From: Hymenobacter sp. HSC-4F20
GTDB lineage: Bacteria > Bacteroidota > Bacteroidia > Cytophagales > Hymenobacteraceae
DNA: 64,000 bases
Assembly (NCBI RefSeq): GCF_019599275.1
Contig: NZ_JAHZTD010000002.1
Location: 868,001-932,000, forward strand
Direction of reading: 5' to 3'
A program made the translations under genes and the position numbers. The notes below the pieces were generated by a model. It made no database searches. It was not told the DNA's origin and worked only from the letters and a program-made list of their open reading frames with translations. Positions 60,122-64,000 of the stretch are shown here, piece by piece; positions within the stretch are counted from its first letter, which is position 1; each line of letters starts with the position of its first letter.

Positions 60122-60211
60122 GGCCTGAGCCGGCTACAGCCAATGGCCTTACACCGGCCCCAGAACCCTTGTACGAAAGGCCGCAAATCAGGCGGGTTCC
60201 TGCTTACGCAA

Positions 60212-60249
60212 CAAAGCTCCTCTTCTGGATATAGAAGAGGAGCTTTTGT
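60212..60249 (+). terminator. Terminator of the SDR gene
   Basis: AAAGCTCCTCTTCT and AGAAGAGGAGCTTTT arms with a T-run, 90 nt after the stop. Confidence 0.7.
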
Positions 60250-60275
60250 AGTATGGGCCGCCCTTGCGGCCAGAG

Positions 60276-60713
60276 CTAGGTGGCGGGCTCCAACCGCTCT
60301 ACCTGAGCGCGCAGCACAGCTCGGGCAATGCCCAGGTTAGTGGTGCTGGAATCAACTACCAGGTAGATAAAACGCCCACCGTTGCCTGTGAGTCGCAGCA
60401 GATGCAGCTGGCTGGTAAGCGTAATGAGGATATCCTCAATGGTTTCGCTGGCCAATTGCAGGGCTGTAAGGGCCTTGAGCTTGTGCTTTACCACTTCGGC
60501 ATTGTAGGCGGCAGCGGTAGCGGGATCAAACTCGGGCGTGGTGGTGTGCGCCGCCAGGCTAGCGCCTGAGCTTACATCTACCACGGCCACGGCCAGCAAA
60601 TCGGGCAGCTCGGCTAGTACCTGCTGCACTACTTGGGTAGCGCGGGGGTCGGGAGGAGCGGGTGCCTTTAGCGTTCGGCCTGAAGCCTTTTTACGATATG
60701 ATTTAGGTTTCAC
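60276..60713 (-). CDS. Roadblock/LC7-like protein, paralogue 1
   Basis: A 145-aa cytosolic protein. After a basic N-terminus (KPKSYRKKASGRTLK) the Roadblock/LC7-like core follows: VLAELPDLLAVAVVDVSSGA, HKLKALTALQLASETIEDIL, ITLTSQLHLLRLTG and YLVVDSSTTNLGIARAVLR. These small domains act with Ras-like (MglA-type) GTPases in bacteria, for example in cell polarity or motility. It is one of three similar genes here (with 61523-61972 and 62124-62501). The start is a GTG at 60713. No GTPase gene is in the window. Confidence 0.7.
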   Translation of the reverse strand: MKPKSYRKKASGRTLKAPAPPDPRATQVVQQVLAELPDLLAVAVVDVSSGASLAAHTTTPEFDPATAAAYNAEVVKHKLKALTALQLASETIEDILITLTSQLHLLRLTGNGGRFIYLVVDSSTTNLGIARAVLRAQVERLEPAT

Positions 60714-60757
60714 GCCTTGAACATACTAGAATACTCCGGCTTAGCCGGTGGCGAGGC

Positions 60758-61456
60758 CTAGAAAAACAGCCACCGCTTCTTTTTCTGCTCGCGGGGCAGC
60801 AGGGTCACATCGGCCGTACGGGAGCCTTTCACAGCCACTTCCTCGTCGTGGTAGCCGCCGTAACCGTATTTAAGGGAGGTAGTGCCGGCTGGTACGGTCA
60901 GCACGTACTCGCCCTGGGCGTTGGTTGATACGCCGCGCAGGCTGCCGGGCTGCATTACGGTAGCCCCTACCAGGGGTTGGCCGTTTTCACCCTTGATCTG
61001 CCCGCGTACGGTAATCATGCGCATGGAGGCGGCTGAGGACAGCATTTCTGCCGAAGTAGCCGCGCCGGCATCCAGGGCTTCCGTGGTAGCCACGTCGGTA
61101 GGCAGGCTGTTCGTGGGCGTGCGCTCCGTGGGCAGGCTGGTACCAGCAAACACCATGGTGCCTACCAGCACGGCCGAGGCGGCCAGGGTAGTAGCCCGGC
61201 GGCGGAAGCGCACGGGCTCAGCCCGGATGTACTGAATCTGCTTCTGCACCCAGGTAGGCGCCGCACCGGCCTCTTCGGCGGCTTGCAGCTCTTGCCAACG
61301 CGTGAGCGTGCCGTGGGCCTCGTCGGCGTCGCGGCGCAGGTACTCTTCTACGGCTCGGGCCGAGGCTTTGCTCAAGTCGCCACGCAGGTAGGCGTCCTGA
61401 TACACCGGCAACAGCTCACCGGTCTGCGGATCAAAAGGAGAAGCGGTAAGTTTCAT
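60758..61456 (-). CDS. Membrane protein with CarboxypepD_reg-like domain
   Basis: A 232-aa single-span protein. The N-terminal 80 residues are soluble (FDPQTGELLPVYQDAYLRGD; LTRWQELQAAEEAGAAPTW) like the cytoplasmic part of anti-sigma-type proteins. One transmembrane helix follows around 87-106 (TTLAASAVLVGTMVFAGTS). The outer part carries a carboxypeptidase-regulatory-like fold (VRGQIKGENGQPLVGATVMQ; GVSTNAQGEYVLTVPAGTTS), as in TonB-receptor plugs and their partners. It sits between two Roadblock-like genes and probably belongs to their operon. Confidence 0.7.
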   Translation of the reverse strand: MKLTASPFDPQTGELLPVYQDAYLRGDLSKASARAVEEYLRRDADEAHGTLTRWQELQAAEEAGAAPTWVQKQIQYIRAEPVRFRRRATTLAASAVLVGTMVFAGTSLPTERTPTNSLPTDVATTEALDAGAATSAEMLSSAASMRMITVRGQIKGENGQPLVGATVMQPGSLRGVSTNAQGEYVLTVPAGTTSLKYGYGGYHDEEVAVKGSRTADVTLLPREQKKKRWLFF

Positions 61457-61522
61457 GACATGCAGTGGGGGTGAAGGGTGAGTAATAGAAAAAACAGCCG
61501 CTGCTATGGCCTACGCCCCGGC

Positions 61523-61972
61523 TTACTCGCCGTCCTCGCAGCTGCGCATCACGGCCCGGGCAATGCCCAGGTTAGTATCACGGCAGTCGACGACCACGTA
61601 TAGAAACCGGCGGCCGTCGGGGAGCAGCCGCAATAAGTGTAATTGCGTGTGGAGCGTAATAAGCACCTCTTCCAGCTGCTCCTCGGCTGGTAGGCGTAGG
61701 GCAGCCAGCGCCAAGCGCTGCTGCCGGATAACTTCGGCGTTGTGGCCGACTACTTTGCCCACGTTGAATTCGCGGGCGGTGGTATAGGAGGCCAGCGCCT
61801 GCCCCGAGTCGAGGTGCACCACGGCCATGGCCAGCAGTTCGGGCAGGCCGGCCAGCACGTTCTGCAAGATTCGCTCAGCAGCGGCCCGCTCGGCACCCGT
61901 CGCCGATGATACAATTTTGTTGACCACAGGCCCGGTCAGGTCCTGTAGCCGGTTCAAAAAAGGTAGTTGCAT
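61523..61972 (-). CDS. Roadblock/LC7-like protein, paralogue 2
   Basis: A 149-aa protein with the same core as its neighbours: LAGLPELLAMAVVHLDSGQA, VRQQR-like RLALAALRLPAEEQLEEVLI, TLHTQLHLLRLLPDGR and FLYVVVDCRDTNLGIARAVM. It has a longer N-terminal helix (MQLPFLNRLQDLTGPVVNKI) than the others. The ATG at 61972 is chosen over earlier starts that have no family match. It is the most diverged of the three paralogues. Role with a small GTPase is inferred from the family only. Confidence 0.7.
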   Translation of the reverse strand: MQLPFLNRLQDLTGPVVNKIVSSATGAERAAAERILQNVLAGLPELLAMAVVHLDSGQALASYTTAREFNVGKVVGHNAEVIRQQRLALAALRLPAEEQLEEVLITLHTQLHLLRLLPDGRRFLYVVVDCRDTNLGIARAVMRSCEDGE

Positions 61973-62059
61973 GCAAGCCTTCGAAAAAGCGTCACCTCGC
62001 AGCACAACTCCGGGGGCGGCCTGGGTGGCGCAGCCCTCCGGAAGCGCTGTGCTCAGTGG

Positions 62060-62089
62060 AAAACGGCAGGCTAGGGCCTGCCGTTTTCT
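62060..62089 (-). terminator. Terminator downstream of the third Roadblock gene
   Basis: AAAACGGCAGGC and GCCTGCCGTTTT perfect 12-bp arms with A/T tracts, just after the stop of the gene at 62124. Confidence 0.7.
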
Positions 62090-62123
62090 AAATTACTGTA
62101 GAGATAGAAGCATTCAGTGAAGC

Positions 62124-62501
62124 TTAGTTGAGGCTGCTGGCGTGAGTGCGCAGTACTTCGCGGGCAATGGCCAGATTAGTGTCGCGGGAGTTTACCACCA
62201 AGTAAATAAACTTGTTGTTTTCCGTCAGCTTCAGCAAATGAATCTGATTGGTGAGGGTAATGAGAATGTCCTCAATAGTTTCGCCGGCCAGCTTCAGGGC
62301 CGACATAGCCTTCTGCTTCTGCTTTACTACTTCCGTGTTATAGGCAGCCGCCGTGTCGGGGTTAATAGAGGGCGAGTTGGAGTGCGAAGCCAGGCTCATG
62401 CCGGAGTTAGTATCTACTACGGCTACGGCCACTAGGCTGGGCAGGTCGTTCAGGATGCCTTCTACTACTTTACCGGCGGGGTTATTAACTGAGTAAGCCA
62501 T
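62124..62501 (-). CDS. Roadblock/LC7-like protein, paralogue 3
   Basis: A 125-aa protein, the shortest of the three. Core motifs: ILNDLPSLVAVAVVDTNSGM, KQKAMSALKLAGETIEDILI, TLTNQIHLLKLTENNKFIYL and VVNSRDTNLAIAREVL. Its core is close to paralogue 1 (both have GETIEDILITLT/SETIEDILITLT). It is first in transcription order and has its own terminator, so it may be expressed separately from the other two. No kinase or GTPase is next to it. Confidence 0.72.
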   Translation of the reverse strand: MAYSVNNPAGKVVEGILNDLPSLVAVAVVDTNSGMSLASHSNSPSINPDTAAAYNTEVVKQKQKAMSALKLAGETIEDILITLTNQIHLLKLTENNKFIYLVVNSRDTNLAIAREVLRTHASSLN

Positions 62502-63206
62502 GCTACTGGGTTGAAGAAAATATGGAGATGAGGAAGTGAAAAATCAATCTGCACAAGCCGCCTGTTCCTCTTCTGCCACCATGCCCAAGCCCACGCGTTG
62601 GCCTGCTTCCGGCGACGTAAAAGAAGTTGTAAAAAAACTTGTGGGTAAATCAGTGAGGCTGTTGTGTCTAGCCCCAGATCATGACCGATCTACTCCACAA
62701 ATATCCCCCAGCACTTCCCTTGAAAAAATGATAATGATCAATCTTAAAAATGATTATCATCACTTATTTCCCGCAGTTTTAATTTGGTCTCCCACAATGG
62801 GATTAGCAAAATTATATTTCCGCTAATTTACAAAACATTTGCGCGGCGCCCAGCCTCCCAGCACAGTATTTCTTTCAAGCACAGATACGAAACAGGATAT
62901 TTTCTGGTTTCAACACGGCTTATCTTTCAATAAAAATAGTGTCCATCCACTCCTGCTGGCTCCCCTGTACCCCACGTCTACCTAAGGAAGTGGTGCGGAT
63001 TTGCCGTAGGGGAGCTAGCACCGACTGTCAACGCCCTATACTTCCCGACTAAAGGCTTTGCAGGGCGTTGACAGTCGGTGCTGGCTTTGTGCAGGGGGAG
63101 CCACCCAACCAAGAGCAGAGCCACCGGCACACGCGTGTTTTCAGGCGGCAGTAGCCGTTTCTGGCCCTGCCTACCGAAACCCAAAGCGCAACCCCGCTCT
63201 GGGAAT
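62502..63206. other. Long intergenic region with repeats
   Basis: About 700 bp without a credible gene. It has an A+T-rich centre with an ATGATAAT ... ATTATCAT dyad (62728-62760), and a 21-bp inverted repeat at 63017-63082. Confidence 0.45.
63017..63082. repeat. 21-bp perfect inverted repeat
   Basis: Arms 63017-63037 and 63062-63082 with a 24-nt loop. It is downstream of the Crp/Fnr gene and may act as its terminator or be an interspersed repeat. Confidence 0.65.
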
Positions 63207-63914
63207 CTAGCTGTACAAGGACGCCAAGTGGGTAAGTTTGGCCAGGTTCAGCACCGTAATACGACTCCCTTGGGTGGCTACAATGCCTTCCTCCCGCAAT
63301 TCGGACAGCAGACGGCTGGCAGTTTCCTTGGCCGTGCCCGTTAGGGCGGCCAGGTCGTCGCGGGAAATGGGGATGCTGAAGTGCGTATCGGTATCGGGCC
63401 TGAACAGGTTGTAGAGCAGCAACAGGGCTTCGGCCAACCGCTCACGCACGGGCTTGTAAGCCGTATGCAGCAAACGCTCCTCAGTTTCGCCTAAGGCTTG
63501 GGCTAGCAGGCGCAGTAAGGACTGGGAAAACTGCGGATTCTGGTTAATGATGCTAAAGAAATCGGTGCGCGGCACCAAGCACACTACGCAGTCGGTGAGG
63601 GCCGTAGCCGCAGTAGAATACGTGCCACCCATCATCAGGGAGCGGTAGCCCAGCACGTCGCCTTCTTTGGCCAAGCGCACAATCTGCTCCTTGCCATCGG
63701 GGCTGATCTTGGAGACTTTTACCTTCCCCTGGTAAATACAATAGAGCCCGCCCGGCCGACCACCCTGCTGAAAGATAACTTGGCCCTTGTGGTAGGACTG
63801 ATGGACTTTTCCTCCCGAAATGAGCGCCAACTCACTGTGCTGGCAGGAACCCAGCAACGACTGCCCCAGATGCGGACAGCCTTGGCAGTTCGCCGGAATT
63901 GACGGTACAACCAT
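63207..63914 (-). CDS. Crp/Fnr-family regulator with N-terminal cysteines
   Basis: A 235-aa regulator. It has a cyclic-nucleotide-binding-type fold (VIFQQGGRPGGLYCIYQGKV; EGDVLGYRSLMMGGTYST) and a C-terminal winged helix (ISRDDLAALTGTAKETASRL). The N-terminus carries C10, C13 and C24 (NCQGCPHLGQSLLGSC) with two more cysteines in TDCVVCLVP. The CxxC layout recalls FNR-type iron-sulphur sensors, although spacing differs from E. coli FNR. It may sense oxygen or redox state. The ATG at 63914 is used. Confidence 0.85.
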   Translation of the reverse strand: MVVPSIPANCQGCPHLGQSLLGSCQHSELALISGGKVHQSYHKGQVIFQQGGRPGGLYCIYQGKVKVSKISPDGKEQIVRLAKEGDVLGYRSLMMGGTYSTAATALTDCVVCLVPRTDFFSIINQNPQFSQSLLRLLAQALGETEERLLHTAYKPVRERLAEALLLLYNLFRPDTDTHFSIPISRDDLAALTGTAKETASRLLSELREEGIVATQGSRITVLNLAKLTHLASLYS

Positions 63915-64000
63915 AACCTAAGCTTAAGCGAGTAGAATTATTGCACAACTATGACTTTCCATTCACTACGCACTGAGCCGATAGCCAGGGGGCAGGACTG

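Noticed and set aside
62728-62760. ATGATAAT ... ATTATCAT dyad as a Fur box
   Set aside because: The half-sites are too far apart for the 19-bp Fur consensus and no iron gene is adjacent.
62536-62826. Small open frame downstream of the Roadblock cluster start region
   Set aside because: Low-complexity, no start context, no recognisable motif; overlaps the dyad region.

Overview
The window is G+C-rich chromosomal DNA from a Bacteroidetes bacterium, most likely the Hymenobacter/Cytophagales group. This rests on type IX secretion (T9SS) C-terminal sorting domains, Bacteroidetes-type promoters (TTG, about 19 nt, TAnnTTTG), outer-membrane barrel, DUF4468, DUF2807, DUF3616 and DUF6992-like proteins, and a tRNA without an encoded CCA end. 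No rRNA, CRISPR array, complete insertion sequence or replication origin was seen.

Region by region. 1-3.2 kb: the start of purL and a pyrD-pyrF-pyrE pyrimidine operon with a leader hairpin and an interspersed repeat. 3.4-5.1 kb: a frameshifted gene, a candidate small structured RNA with its own promoter and terminator, and a DUF4468 protein. 5.4-9 kb: a DRGH endonuclease lipoprotein and a large repeat-containing T9SS cargo protein. 9.2-14.2 kb: a sigma54-type response regulator with a multi-PAS hybrid kinase. 14.4-15.1 kb: a 39-aa membrane peptide and a stand-alone T9SS sorting domain. 15.2-18.4 kb: a flavoprotein / type III polyketide synthase / methyltransferase cassette. 18.6-36 kb: housekeeping, envelope and unknown genes, including HDAC, tRNA-Val, a DJ-1 family protein, a thioesterase, a fatty-alcohol-oxidase-like flavoprotein with an aldehyde dehydrogenase, TPR and Spy-like proteins and an AraC regulator. 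36-52.6 kb: an erythromycin-esterase homologue, a LytS/LytTR pair, MFS, RluE-like and cold-shock genes, a DisA-related DACNV protein, an MRJP-like protein, an S41 protease, a SUFU protein and a VWA protein.

The most unusual part is 52.6-56.9 kb, a conflict-gene locus beside lpdA. First comes an A+T-rich, clearly foreign two-gene defence module: an AAA ATPase (frameshifted) plus a DUF4435 TOPRIM-like protein, the architecture of PARIS (AriA/AriB). Next is a roughly 175-bp degenerate copy of the 3' end of lpdA. Then comes a T6SS tube protein (TssD/Hcp) fused to a PoNe-type DNase, frameshifted at a C5 tract, and its intact PoNi (DUF1910/DUF1911) immunity gene. The true lpdA 3' end follows in the same orientation, so the toxin/immunity pair sits between direct repeats of the lpdA terminus. 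The likely reading is an exchangeable island carried in by recombination at lpdA.

58.4-64 kb: a nested MITE-like inverted repeat, an HxlR regulator divergent from a short-chain dehydrogenase with several TAACTAGT-type operators between them, a cluster of three Roadblock/LC7-like paralogues with one membrane CarboxypepD_reg protein, and a Crp/Fnr regulator with an N-terminal cysteine cluster.
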